Positions 12,701 through 23,448 of a stretch of DNA of 50,277 nucleotides are shown one piece after another. Each line of letters starts with the position of its first letter. Positions within the stretch are counted from its first letter, which is position 1. The stretch is from Clavulina sp. PMI_390. Its lineage: Eukaryota; Basidiomycota; Agaricomycetes; Cantharellales; Hydnaceae. The stretch is taken from the NCBI GenBank assembly GCA_015039315.1, contig WIDE01000043.1:1-50277 (forward strand), given 5' to 3'. A program made the translations under genes and the position numbers. The notes beneath the pieces are model-generated. The model was not told the DNA's origin. It was given only the letters and a program-made list of their open reading frames with translations, and ran no database searches.

Positions 12701-14426
12701 ACTGCCCTACTTAATCCAACGGATCAACACTGCCAGGGTCGCCTCGATGTGCACGTCGACTTCAAGCATGCCTCCAAATGGCAAGCAGAGGGGATTTTCT
12801 TAAACTTTTTCCCCACCAAGCCTAAGTCAAAGACTGCTTCAGCTACTGACGGTTCAACGCCCGCGCCACCTCCTACGGAGGTAGGAAGTGGTGGACTAGC
12901 AGGAGAGAAGGCCCAAGGAAAGGCAAAGGTCAATGCGGCGGCGATCATTCCTTTGTTGGAGGAAGAGGAGCTCGCCGAGCTGGCGAAGAAGTTCGCTGAA
13001 CAGATTCCAGAGAACGAGATGAGCGTGAGTGGAGCCTCAGCTTTTTTTGTCGTATGAGATTAACCTAGCGTCACCCTCTCGGCGTCACTCTCGCAGGTTG
13101 CCGGATTACAAGGCTATTTGTTGAGAAATAAGACTCGCCCTCGCGAAGCAGTGGCTGAAGTTAGCGAATGGATTGAGAGTGAGTTGTAGTTTATAACTAA
13201 GATATCTTTTATTGACCCTTCCCTTTCTCAACAGAGGAGAGGGAGGCTCGAGCCAAACTCAAGCAACTCAAAGAAGAAGAGGAAAAGAAAGCTGCTGAGG
13301 TCTGTAGTTATGCATCGTTCGTTACATTCTAGTCCTTCGTGGAAACTCATGCTTTTGGGTTGCATTTTAGGCGAAGGCTAAAGCTGACGCTGACGCCGCT
13401 GAAGCTGCTGCAAAACTCCTTGAGGAGGTCAGTGATGTTTCATGCTAACGCTTTTAAAGGTTTAACTAACTCGTTCAAACCACTATTCGTTCACACCAGG
13501 CGGAGAAAAAGGTACGATCACCCCTGCCTCTGTGCCGCACATGCTGACCGACATTCTGTATTCGACAGAAGGCCTCTACCTCTACCAAACCTAAGCGCCC
13601 TGTCTCCGGAAAGAAAAAGGCCACCGTCGATTCCGAATCAGACGCTGACGGCGAGACCATCGCTGCACCTGCAGCCGCCGGTTTCGTACTCCCAGCGGCT
13701 CTACCCACTCCCATCGCCACCCCCATCGCGGCTCCAATCCCCGCCGTTGCTGGCGGTGGTGCTGCAATGGCAAGCGCCCAAGTCCAGAACTTTTGGACTC
13801 AGCTCCTAACCTCTCCTAATGCTCAGATGAACAGCGGTATCAACGCGAACGGCTTCTTCTTTGGTGGTGCTGGGGCAGGGGTTCCACAGACTAGCCCGTT
13901 TGATCCAATGGGTGCATTCTCGATCCCCGTGGTTCCTGCTGTTGGCGGTGGTCCTGGTGCTAGTGTTGTTGGTGGCATTCCTATGCCTATGTCCATGCCG
14001 ATGCCCACGTCCGAGGTCAGCCCCACTTCGAGCCTGACTGCTTCGTCCTCTGAACCCTCCTCTACTTCGCCCATTGCGACGGCCGCTGCGCCTGCCGTGT
14101 CGCCTTCGCCTTCGGCATCGTCCTCATCTATCGAACCCGCGTCCTCGTCGGATGACACCGATTTGGCGAGTAGCGCGGAGGACGAAGTCGAGGTGGAGGC
14201 CGCTATTGATGCGGATACGCCTCCAAACAAGACCAGCGGCAAGTGGGTGCGCGTTCCCGCGCCAGCGCAGGTGCAGCTCCCCACTCCAGATGACTCTGAG
14301 CTCGAGGAGGACGGGGATATCTCACTCTCAATCCAGTTGAGCGAGCCTGAGGTCGGTGGCGAATACGCTGGGGAAACGGCTACCACTGTCCCTCCAACGG
14401 TTCCCACTGTTGCTGTACCTGCGTAA
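9777..14426 (+). CDS. BCS1-like AAA ATPase with long disordered C-terminal tail
   Basis: About 19 exons, about 880 aa. Yeast Bcs1 is a mitochondrial inner-membrane AAA protein that translocates the Rieske protein; fungi have many Bcs1-like paralogs of unknown job. Visible: N-terminal BCS1 region (Trp-Asn-Ser-Phe-Val-Asp, Ser-Pro-Tyr-Asp-Trp-Ile-Leu, Gly-His-Trp-Leu-Lys), Walker A Gly-Val-Pro-Gly-Ser-Gly-Lys-Thr (about 11527-11550), Walker B Ile-Leu-Leu-Leu-Glu-Asp (split by an intron at 11906/12146), and Leu-Phe-Ala-Thr-Thr-Asn-His then Arg-Pro-Gly-Arg-Leu-Asp. Firm exons: 11339-11563, 11679-11733, 11839-11906, 12146-12405, 12737-13024, 13097-13178, 13235-13299, 13371-13427, 13500-13511, 13569-14426. 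After the AAA core come an Ala/Lys/Glu coiled-coil-like stretch and a 286-aa Ala/Pro/Ser/Gly tail that is acidic near its end. Boundaries between 10099 and 11060 are partly ambiguous. Confidence 0.88.
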
Positions 14427-15594
14427 CTTCCTGCAACCACAAAAATCTTCTGGGTTATCTTTGAACCTTTGTCCATTTCCCTGGTTGCCCAGCTTCGCTT
14501 CATACCGCCAGTGCCGCGCTGTTGATCAAACCCGGTCCTAGCGCCGTTTTTGCGCCTTTGTTTCCATCATTCCTCGACCATTTTCATTCCCCGACGAGAC
14601 GATGACGATGACGATTCATGACGACGATGACGACGTTTGACGACGATTGAGCCCTTCAACACGTGCTCTAATGACTTGGCAACCTTTTTTTCATCTGTTT
14701 TGCTATAGCTTCATTCTGGACCTTGACATTCGTATGTAGAATGCTGCCGCGTCGTGTGGAAACGTGGCTGTCGACCATCTTGATTCATCTGGATGATCGA
14801 CGTGCCAACTTACTCCCGATACTGTTTGCCCTTCTATCTTCCTGTCGCCAATCCCCCCCAAAACTTCCACACGCCGCTTTTAGAGCGGCTCATTCATGAC
14901 CTCCCTCTTCAATCAACTGCGCATCGTATCTCATTTCTTTTATAGTACCTCGACTACTTCGGCACCTTATCTCAACGCAATCGCATCATCAACACAGTAC
15001 AGTACTCACCTCTGACGGAGGTCGAACTGACTCAGGTTCCCAAAGTGTTCTTTCTGGCTCGGCTCGACTTATCTCCGTCTTTTTTCCTAGTTCACAATTC
15101 GTATAACGCATCAATTTGTTTCTTTTGCTTTCATTCTAGTTGTAGAGAGGCACAGCACGGCCTGTGTGCGCTTCGTCGATTATCCCAAAACTACGAAAAA
15201 CCATAAATCCAGTCCTCATGTTAGAGAGCTTTATTTCTCAATAGCCCAGCCCTAGTACCTATTTGCAATACATACTGGTTCTTCCCTCTTTTGGTAAAGC
15301 GCAGTCTACCCAAGATCTCTGAATAAGCCCACAACAAATCTTCCCGTATTTTACTCGACAGAGGAATATCTGAAGCTTGATACTGCCGACCACTGCCATG
15401 GCTCGTTGCTTACTCGATCCCGATTCGCTGGACTTGCTGCTGATGATGACAGCCTGATCATCATTGTTGCTGCCAAAATCGTACAAATGCCGACGTCATT
15501 CTAAACGTACGATAGCAGTCTCTGCATTTGACACCTGCCACGACGAAACCACAGAAATCCTACACAGACCCACAATCTGCTCCACCTGCTCCAG
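14427..15594. other. Intergenic with GAC/GAT microsatellite-like tract
   Basis: The 3' flank of the ATPase gene. Bases 14592-14649 are an imperfect GAC/GAT repeat. From about 15400 the sequence resembles the region upstream of the intact dehydrogenase (about 16980-17180), for example the shared run taaacgtacgata, so it is the duplicated upstream part of the pseudogene. No gene seen. Confidence 0.6.
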
Positions 15595-16707
15595 ATGTTT
15601 TGGAGACTACAACCCTCAAAAATAGCAAGCTATATCCATGGTCTGTGTTCATTGACCGACATGCATAGGGCGAGGGTGAGTTCGCTTGAGAAGCCTTTCC
15701 ATCGTGACATACATTATCTCGCTGCTCCACAGATTTGCCGAGGAATTGCTTTCTCGAGGGTGCAACGTGATATTGCATGGGCGAAACTCGTCCAAATTTG
15801 ACGCTCTCCAAGAATCACTCACCCTCGCATACCCTTCTGCTAAAACCGATATCTTTCTCTATGACGCTGCGGACTTGGTTACCGACCTAGGCGCCTCATC
15901 GTTCCACCATACTACTGTACTGGAACGACCATAGGTTCTGGGGTTGTGACCTGTGACCCAGTTCACGACCAAATGGCCGATAGTTCATTAATTCATGCCC
16001 GTCTGTGACCTGTGACCATTGTCAGGGCCCGCCTGCTGGGAGGAAGGAGAGGCGTTTGATTCATCAGTTCCTGCGCCAGGGGCTGCATAAAACACATCAT
16101 GGGGCTCTTGTATACTCTCAGAAACGTCTTTTCTGTTATCTATCGACTCAGTTTCGTTTCTGCAACAATTGACGACAGGGATCTGCGACAAGATTTGCCA
16201 AATGGGAACGGACCAGCAAATACCCACATTGAGCAGAACTGTTCACAGGACATCTGATACCTAAGTGCACCACGCTCTGGTCTTTTACGCTATTCCTAGC
16301 ATTTCACGGGGTTTTCTGGGTTTTATCGGAATTTCCTTCGAATTTTTATGAATTTTGACTATTTAATAAGCACCCTGCCCAGCTGCCCATTGTGACCAGT
16401 GACCATGCTGCTAAGTTCGGTTCATCGGGGCCTGTGACCCGTGACTGAACTTATGGTCGTTCCAGTACAGTATTGCATCCCTCCTCAAAGGCCGCCGGCT
16501 CACCATTCTGATCAATACAGTTGGCTATACGAGCTCGTATGCGGAGGTGGAGTAGCAGGACCTAGTAGAGCTCGATGCTATACTAAACATCGGCATGCGA
16601 TTAATGACGAATCTCACACGCGCGTGCCATACTTATCTACGCTGAGCGAAGAAGAGCACACCCCTGCACTTATCATCAACGTCACAGGCCTGACGGCGCC
16701 CCACTAT
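15595..16707 (+). pseudogene. Decayed short-chain dehydrogenase copy
   Basis: Tandem relic of the intact SDR at 17185-18464. It keeps the first exon (ATG-Phe-Trp-Arg-Leu), a stub of exon 2 and most of the first half of exon 3, including Glu-Glu-Leu-Leu-Ser-Arg-Gly-Cys-Asn-Val-Ile-Leu-His-Gly-Arg-Asn. Lesions visible by comparison: most of exon 2, including the Thr-Gly-x3-Gly-x-Gly nucleotide-binding motif, is missing; a 556-bp mobile element splits exon 3; a TAG replaces a Gln codon after Ala-Glu-Val-Glu; about 4 bases are missing in the Thr-Arg-Ala-Cys region, shifting the frame; and homology ends soon after Val-Thr-Gly-Leu-Thr-Ala. It cannot make a dehydrogenase. The shared upstream sequence shows that promoter and gene were duplicated together. 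Confidence 0.85.
15915..16470. mobile_element. MITE-like non-autonomous DNA transposon with TA target duplication
   Basis: Perfect 19-bp terminal inverted repeats: ctgtactggaacgaccata at 15915-15933 and its exact reverse complement at 16452-16470. Flanking TA dinucleotides (15913-15914 and 16471-16472) are the target duplication. Removing the element plus one TA restores a gap-free 21-base alignment with the intact paralog at this point. Length is 556 bp with no open frame over 80 codons, so it is non-autonomous. Subterminal tgtgacc-type direct repeats occur near both ends (about 15940-15955, 15999-16015, 16393-16405, 16431-16444). TA duplication is typical of Tc1/mariner-related elements; the superfamily assignment is inference. 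Confidence 0.88.
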
Positions 16708-16708
16708 T

Positions 16709-17184
16709 GATGGTTCATTCTGGATCATCATCCTCCTTTATCACGCCCTCCCCAGAAAAAAGAAAAAAGAAAACGACCGAACATTCCCCTGTTCATTGAG
16801 AATCTAGTTGTAGTGTCTGTTTCGACGTATTCTTTGTTAACCGCTGCAATATATACACTTATTTTACCTCGGTGACTCACGTTGATGATTGGCGTCGAGG
16901 AATTACATTCCCAGACTACCGGTACACGTCATGCAAATCCTCTTGTCTACTCTGCCCAGCAGTTCAAGTACCATGATATCGTCCACTACTGGAATAGCTC
17001 GTCGACTTCTCAATGCCACGAAGCGGGCCGAGGATAATGACGACAGCCTGATGATGGCGGCCTCGGCCATATCACATCGGCGTCGTGCTAAACGTACGAT
17101 AACAAGAGCCACTTCCTCCTATAAATACTCGGACCCACCCTGAGTGTGTCGAAAGATGTACCTCTACCTTAAAGTCAGTGCGTA
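16709..17184. other. Intergenic, upstream of intact SDR gene
   Basis: Holds the likely promoter and leader of the following dehydrogenase. The segment from about 16980 is duplicated upstream of the pseudogene. An A-rich run lies near 16757-16775. No gene seen. Confidence 0.5.
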
Positions 17185-18464
17185 ATGTTCTGGAGACTGC
17201 GCCCCTCAAGAATCACAAACTATATCCATGGTGCGTTTTTATTGTTGACCGTTTCGTCCGCCGATGTTCTTATCCAACCTATTCTCTACCACATTCCGAT
17301 CACCAAAATGTTTTTCACTTGACTATGAAGGTGAAGGCCCTTGGGCTCTCGTGACCGGCTCGTCAGATGGCATTGGACGAGGGTGAGCACGTCCATATCC
17401 TCTTTTCATCACCTCGTTCTCAGTCTCGAGCTCGTACTCAGGCTAGCAGAAGAGCTCCTCTCTCGAGGCTGCAACGTCATCTTGCATGGGCGTAACTCGT
17501 CTAAACTCCACTCCCTCAAAGAATCACTCGCCCTCACATATCCTTCTGCCAAAACCGACATCTTCGTCTATGATGCTGCAGACCTCGACACTGACGTCGG
17601 CGCCCCATCCTTCCACACCACCGTTGCGTCCCTCCTTGTAGGGCGTAGGCTCACCATTCTCATCAACAATGTCGGGTATACTAGCTCGTACGCTGAGGTG
17701 GAGCAGCAGGATCCAGCAGAAATTGACGCCGTCCTGAACGTCGGGATGCGGTTCATGACTCACCTTACACGTGCCTGCCTGCCGTACCTGTCTGCGCTAA
17801 GCGAAGAAGAACATGCACCAGCACTCATCATCAACGTCACAGGGCTTACGGCGCGCTATCCGGCCCCGTTGTTGAGCGTGCATTCCGGAACGAAGGCGTA
17901 TGTCGAGGCGTTCTCGCGTGCGCTCAGCATCGAACTGGATATGGTCGTAGAGCCAAAGAAGGACGTCAAATGTATCGCAGTGGACGTACATAATGTTGCA
18001 AGTAATTCGAATCCAGCCGCAACGAGCTTCCTTACGTGAGTATCGCCGCCTCAACCTTTGACGATGTTCTGACAGAAAGTTTCTCCTGTAATCGCTCCGA
18101 CCTCCCTTCCCTTCGTCCTCATTCTTACCGTGCTTTGTTATCCCTTCTATCTTTCATTAGTCCGACAGCCCGCACTGAGGCAGCGGCAATTCTCAACGTC
18201 ATCGGCACCAGCAAACGCAGTGTCACCGCCTACTGGCGCCATGGTGTCACTGCTGGACTACTCGCCTTACTGCCGCGCTCGACAATGGATGACATTATGG
18301 CCAAGAATCTCAAGATGATGCGAAAGAGGGATCGTGAGGACAGATATAAGGCGAACAGCCAAAGGAACCCTGATAGCAATAGCCTTGTAGTGGCAGATGG
18401 GTCTACTAGTGACGACGCTGCTACGCTGAATGGGCGTATAGGTGCGTTTCACGCTGCTCCGTGA
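17185..18464 (+). CDS. Short-chain dehydrogenase, 3-ketoacyl-CoA reductase/17beta-HSD-like, atypical active site (331 aa)
   Basis: Four exons (17185-17230, 17331-17382, 17442-18035, 18161-18464) in perfect phase give 331 aa, about the size of very-long-chain 3-oxoacyl-CoA reductases. The NAD(P) site Val-Thr-Gly-Ser-Ser-Asp-Gly-Ile-Gly-Arg-Gly (residues 23-33) and the structural Asn-Asn-Val-Gly (108-111) are present. The catalytic region (residues 164-184) aligns with the 17beta-HSD12 type, but the catalytic Ser position is Gly167 and the catalytic Tyr position is His180, while Lys184 remains. Family members normally reduce 3-ketoacyl-CoA or steroids at the ER. With Ser and Tyr both replaced it is either inactive or has changed chemistry. 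The C-terminus is Lys/Arg-rich then Ser/Asp-rich. A decayed tandem copy lies just upstream. Confidence 0.88.
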
Positions 18465-18882
18465 AGTAGCAGGCGACGGGATGAGCTTGCGCTGGCGATG
18501 AACTGACAAGTGAATAGTGCTTCATAGTCGGAGGATAGAGCTCCCTTAATATTTTCATCGATACCACCTTCAGAATACCCTATCAATCAGTCCCCGTGCG
18601 CAGATAAGCTGGTGGCCTCTTGCTAGAGGCTTTCGTCGTAGGTAGCTTACCGTAATAAATGCAATTGCTAAACTTCCCACTTCTGACATTGATGGCAAAG
18701 CTCTCCTCGTATACATTCTTGTATAGCCTCACGGCATCGCAGCTTTGCGAGCCCGTGGCTGTGATCATTGTTCAAGCTTTTCACACGGCTCGCCACCGAG
18801 ATCGCTCAGTTGTAGCCTCAACATCGAAAGACTTAACCTCCTATCCAATGTCCCTTGGCGCATATTCTCGAGAATACTTCGC
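18465..18882. other. Intergenic between SDR and F-box gene
   Basis: About 420 bases with no recognisable gene, RNA or repeat; holds the SDR 3' end and the promoter of the next gene. Confidence 0.5.
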
Positions 18883-20615
18883 ATGACAGGACTAGCGCAG
18901 AGGATTGATACTTCTAAAGCCTCTCGCAGTCCCCATTGGCTTCACCGAGTCAACCTAGACGTGGTCTTTGCTATCATCTCCAGGCTTGACCCTCTCTCAA
19001 TCTTACATCTCAGCCTCGTAGGTCCAGTTATCGTGTTGTTTGGTCGGTCGAAAGGTTTTATAGCGCTTCTGTAGACCTGTAAAATTTTCCAAGGGGCGAT
19101 CGGTAGCGATCCTTCCGTCTGGCGACATGTGCTACGTGATGTTGCGCTAGGGCACGGCCCCTCTGCCCCACATTCATACGACGAGTTTCCGATTCGTGAC
19201 CTGAAGCGCCTCTCCCTTCGGCCTGATCGCCTCCTCAAAGCGTTTCAAGACCCCGAAACTGCCCTCCGCGCGACTATCATAAACTATAAGCTCAATTACG
19301 GGGACGTGATCCAATCCAGCGGACGCTGGGGAGGCCCAGGCATTGAACATCTATCCCCAAGGATCCTTACCGGGGGGAGGTGGATTATCTCGGGTATCAT
19401 CAATGCGAAGACGCATTCGACTCAAATCTTCTGTTGGGACCGACACACTCAGTCTGATATCAGTGATTCACCACTCAGGCCAGTAGCGACGTTCTTATGG
19501 GAAGGTCTCAAAATACGGAGCTTAAAACAAGACTGGGTGCAGGCTCAACTCGAGGGATCAAACGACGTGACGCTCGCCTTCTCGTTGACAGGATGGCCAA
19601 AGCCAGAGTAAGCACTCTCATGTTGCTGCAGTCTACACGCTCTAACAACAAAAGTGTCCTCATCAAAGCCCAAGGTTTACCTACGACATTCTACAGTTGA
19701 CCTGGACCTCAAATACCACTTCACCACTCATGAAGCGCATTGCTCGATTCGAGCAAAGCCCTCATGTTTCGGATGACCCATTCTACGACCTTCAGTATGA
19801 TTATCTAGCTATTCATACTATTCAATCTGTTCTCTTGTGGAACTGGAAAGAGAATTCAGTTGCTGTAATTGATGACGAAGGACATACTTGGGTATACATC
19901 CACCTTTTTGATCAAGGTTCTTATCTAACTCGACTACCCTTGTCCTTAGGCTGGGGGCGATGGTTTTGAGGTTGCAATAACCCCACCCTATTTGCATATT
20001 TTCGCTTACGCGCTCAATGAGGTCACCGTCTTGGGAATCCCTGCACTCCGCCCTTTGGAGAGTGCTAACGCTTTTGACCCGATTCCCCCAACGTCGACTA
20101 CCTCACTATCCCTCCCGAATCGGCTCAATCCTTCCATGCGTCCAAATATTCGTCTTCTTAATAGGTGGAGCTCACGGACGTTTGGCTCTGGCAATGTAAT
20201 ATTGCAGTCAAACTCCTACTGGCAGACTCCAGCCGCCTCTTATTCCTACATCGTCTCACTTCATCAAATCACCGACACCCCAACCATGGCACATTATACT
20301 CCTCGCGTGTCTACTTCGACCTTCAATGGGGCAATGGTGGAATCAGATGCCATAACGCTAGTGGATAAGGTTGGAATAGTGGTACTAGATTGGAAACCCG
20401 AATTCGACGCTGGAAAGCAACCTCTATGGGTCTATTTTTACCCATTTACTGAGAATGGTGTAGGGTTTCCGATAACAAAAAGAGTTGATATCGTATTCCC
20501 CAATGTGGGGAGGCCGACTCCCCTCTGTTTGGTATCAGGGACGGCAATTTTGAAGAGCCAATACATGGGCACGGAGCCAAACACAGAGTTCGTAGGCGTC
20601 ATCTCATTTGATTGA
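18883..20615 (+). CDS. F-box protein, tandem paralog A (518 aa)
   Basis: Exons 18883-19017, 19075-19607, 19669-19891, 19950-20615 join in phase to 518 aa. The N-terminal F-box runs from about residue 17: Trp-Leu-His-Arg-Val-Asn-Leu-Asp-Val-Val-Phe, then Leu-Asp-Pro-Leu-Ser-Ile-Leu-His-Leu-Ser, with intron 1 at the same place as in its paralogs. The remaining 450 residues hold a propeller-like repeat region with Gly-Gly-Arg-Trp-Ile-Ile-Ser-Gly, Phe-Cys-Trp-Asp-Arg and Leu-Leu-Trp-Asn-Trp-Lys. It ends Val-Ile-Ser-Phe-Asp like copy B. A plausible role is substrate receptor of an SCF ubiquitin ligase; the target is unknown. The exon 3 acceptor (catcaaag/CCC) was chosen because it alone restores the frame of the paralog. 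Confidence 0.82.
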
Positions 20616-21030
20616 CGGAGCATAGCGAATCTGTGGCCTATTTGGTATGTGGATTCACTGACTAAGTACCACTGTTTCTCGACAGTCATTTTCGAGCATT
20701 CAGTTATCAAGATCCCTTCGTTTGAACCGTAAGAATATTCACCTCTAGATACATATTTCCTGCTAAGCCAACAAATAAACATTCCCGTGTCTCAATGGCC
20801 GCTTTCTATTCACTATGCAATCAACCATATATTTCGTTTCGTCGCGTAAATGAACAAATAGTGGACAAGAGGGGGAGTCAGAGGCGGAAAGGCTCTATCC
20901 TGAATGTTTTTCCTTGCCCAGAGCACTAGCCATGCTAGTGAAGAAGTCTGGGCCTGGGAAAAATTCGATGTTGGTTGTGCCCAGACCATGCAGCACAGCC
21001 TTCGCCGGAGTTGTTCTTCGATCTACAACC
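20616..21030. other. Intergenic between F-box paralogs A and B
   Basis: About 415 bases; no separate gene seen. An open frame continues upstream of the chosen paralog B start, so a longer N-terminus from 20914 is possible but has no counterpart in paralog A. Confidence 0.45.
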
Positions 21031-22756
21031 ATGGACAAGCTTCCACCCACCATTGAGGTTGACCATTCTGCCAATGGACCCCTTTGGCTCCAAAGAATCA
21101 ACATGGATGTACTCCTCGCGATACTATCTTGGCTTGATCCACTTTCGATATTATCCTTCAGTCAAGTAAGTCAAGGCATTAGCCTGAAGAGTCAGCTGAA
21201 TCAAGTCGCATGGAACTCCGTAGACTTGTAGGTACCTCCTGGCAATAATCGGCAATGATGCCCCCCTCTGGCGCCGCGCCCTGCACGACATTGCGCTTGA
21301 GCATAGTATCACTCCACAATCATTTCGCAACTTCGCCATCCACGACTTGAAGCGTTTCTCAACACGTCCGACTCGTCTCCTCAAGGCTTTCCGGGACCCG
21401 CAGATTCCCCTTGGAGTAACAATGACGGATTATAAGCTAGATTATGGAGCAGCAATCCAATCTACTGGCCCTGTGTCGACCCCCGATACCAACTATCTGT
21501 CTCCTCGACTTCTTCCAGGTGGTCGATGGATAATTTCTGGTGTTAGGAACGAAGATACAGCTTCGACATATGTATTCTGTTGGGATCGTCATGCCCCATC
21601 GAATTTGGGTGACTTACCACTCCGACCTGTTGCCACATTCGTCTGGCAAGACCGAAGACCACTGATTGTGAAAAGAGACTGGATGCAAGCTCAGCTGGAG
21701 GGATCCAATGAGGTGACTCTTGCCTTCTCGCTATGGCACCCAGAGTATGTTAGTCTCATCTCTTAACCTCTATGTTTCTAACGCACGTCATATTGTAGTT
21801 CCGGCCCATCACTCTTCACATACGACATTCTAAGACTACGTTGGTCGTCTGACAATAATGATGCGCCAATTTTCGATCGTGTCGCTCGGTTGGAGGATGA
21901 TCCTGGATATATGGATCATCGTATCCCAGATTACGATCTCCAGCAGGATTACTTGATCATTGATACCACGCACACCATTATTGTCTGGAACTGGAAAGAG
22001 GACTTGATCGGTGTAATTGACGGTGGAAATCATGAATGGGTAGGAGAAATACTTTTCCCTCGGTGTCTAGCATCTCAATGGTTCCCCATTTAGGCCAACG
22101 GTCATGGTTTCGAGATCGCAACGGTCCCACCGGATTTGTTTATTTTTGCTTACAGGCTACGGGACAATGCTATACTAAGGATTCCTCCACTTCATCCTGT
22201 TGGAAGTACTGAATCCTACCGCCCGGTTCTCCCAGCCTCAATCGCTTCGTCACAGTTCCCTGATAGCGCCAAAGAGCTGAGATGCTCTAGCATTTATCCT
22301 CTTTATAGATGGGAATCACGATCTCCCCATTCTGGTACTGTGATCTTTCGTTCTGAGGAGTCTCGACCTCCAAGGGACTCGTTCTCACACATCCTTACAC
22401 TTCGTCCTGGAAAGCCCGCCGCAATCAGCGCGAGTTCTGCTCCTGATATCCCCGCTTTGCCCTTCAGCGGCGACCCTTTGGAATTGAATGCAATGACGGT
22501 GTTGGATGGCATCGGGATTGTCGTGCTCGAGTCTTTCCTTCAAACTGGGAGTGATGACCAGCACCTATGGATGCGATTCTACCCGCTCGTAGAGGGTGGT
22601 TTTGGAGACCCAACTGAACGAAAGTTCACCGTTCCATATCCACACCCAGGCGACCCAACTCCACTTTGCCTGGTATCTGGTACGACCATCCTGAAGGGCC
22701 AGCACCGCGGCGCTGAAGCAAACAGTCTGTTCATCAGCGTCATATCTTTTGATTGA
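21031..22756 (+). CDS. F-box protein, tandem paralog B (519 aa)
   Basis: Exons 21031-21165, 21224-21744, 21799-22039, 22094-22756 give 519 aa. Exon 1 is 135 nt, exactly as in paralog A. The F-box spans about residues 16-45 (Leu-Trp-Leu-Gln-Arg-Ile-Asn-Met-Asp-Val-Leu-Leu-Ala-Ile-Leu). Shared blocks with A and C include Asp-Leu-Lys-Arg-Phe-Ser-Thr-Arg-Pro, Leu-Leu-Pro-Gly-Gly-Arg-Trp-Ile, Phe-Cys-Trp-Asp, and Ile-Val-Trp-Asn-Trp-Lys-Glu-Asp-Leu-Ile-Gly. The start aaccATGg is a strong context and matches the length of A. All phases agree and no stops are seen, so it looks functional. The partner of the C-terminal propeller-like region is unknown. Confidence 0.83.
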
Positions 22757-23448
22757 GGATCGTACTTGACTGCTACTTCCACGGTAAGCCTTTATCTACC
22801 TCTTTTTCCTCGATTTTGAATTCCTGCTTATTGCTTATGGACTTCCCCTATTTATATGCCCATCAATTGGCTAACCCTACTAGCGAAGGCGAGGTGAAAA
22901 TGAACCTTTGTTGCAGATGTTAAGGCTAGTTCTCTGCCACTTCAGGAAGTGCTACCCCAGGGGGAGCCCAAAATCGAGCTCTTTCGCTTTCAATTCTCAG
23001 TTGTCACATACCATCACCACTCACCGTAAACATTTGTTGTCAAGCGAGGCTAGTATGATGCTTCACGAGTCTCTGATCAAGCTATTCAATCCATTGAATT
23101 TGAGTGCTGTGATTGAGAAAAATTTACACAACCCGCCACGTTTCCACTTAAGTTCAGGAAGAGGAAACCACGCCGAGAACCAAACATACGCTGTTGGTGC
23201 TGACGATACATGATCGCCAAAAGTCCAGACTCTTGTGCCTACATCCTCTGAAGATTCTAGGCGACTTTACCTTCCATATCACAGTATTACTAGTCACATG
23301 TTTCTGAGCAGAAATGGCCTACGGTCGTCATCTAGAGAACTGGCTTATTTCAACAAGAGAGTTCCTGTAAGATAGGTACTAAGTTGACATGGTACGGAGT
23401 TTTGATCTAAACTAGCTTTGGAATCGAGACAAGCTACCTAGTCGTTAA
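22757..23448. other. Intergenic between F-box paralog B and CBM1 gene
   Basis: About 690 bases where the plus-strand F-box gene and the minus-strand CBM1 gene converge. Frames of up to about 100 codons show no motif. No repeat or RNA gene recognised. Confidence 0.45.

Noticed and set aside
15259..15486. Minus-strand 75-codon frame upstream of the SDR pseudogene
   Set aside because: Overlaps duplicated promoter DNA shared with the intact SDR; no coding evidence.
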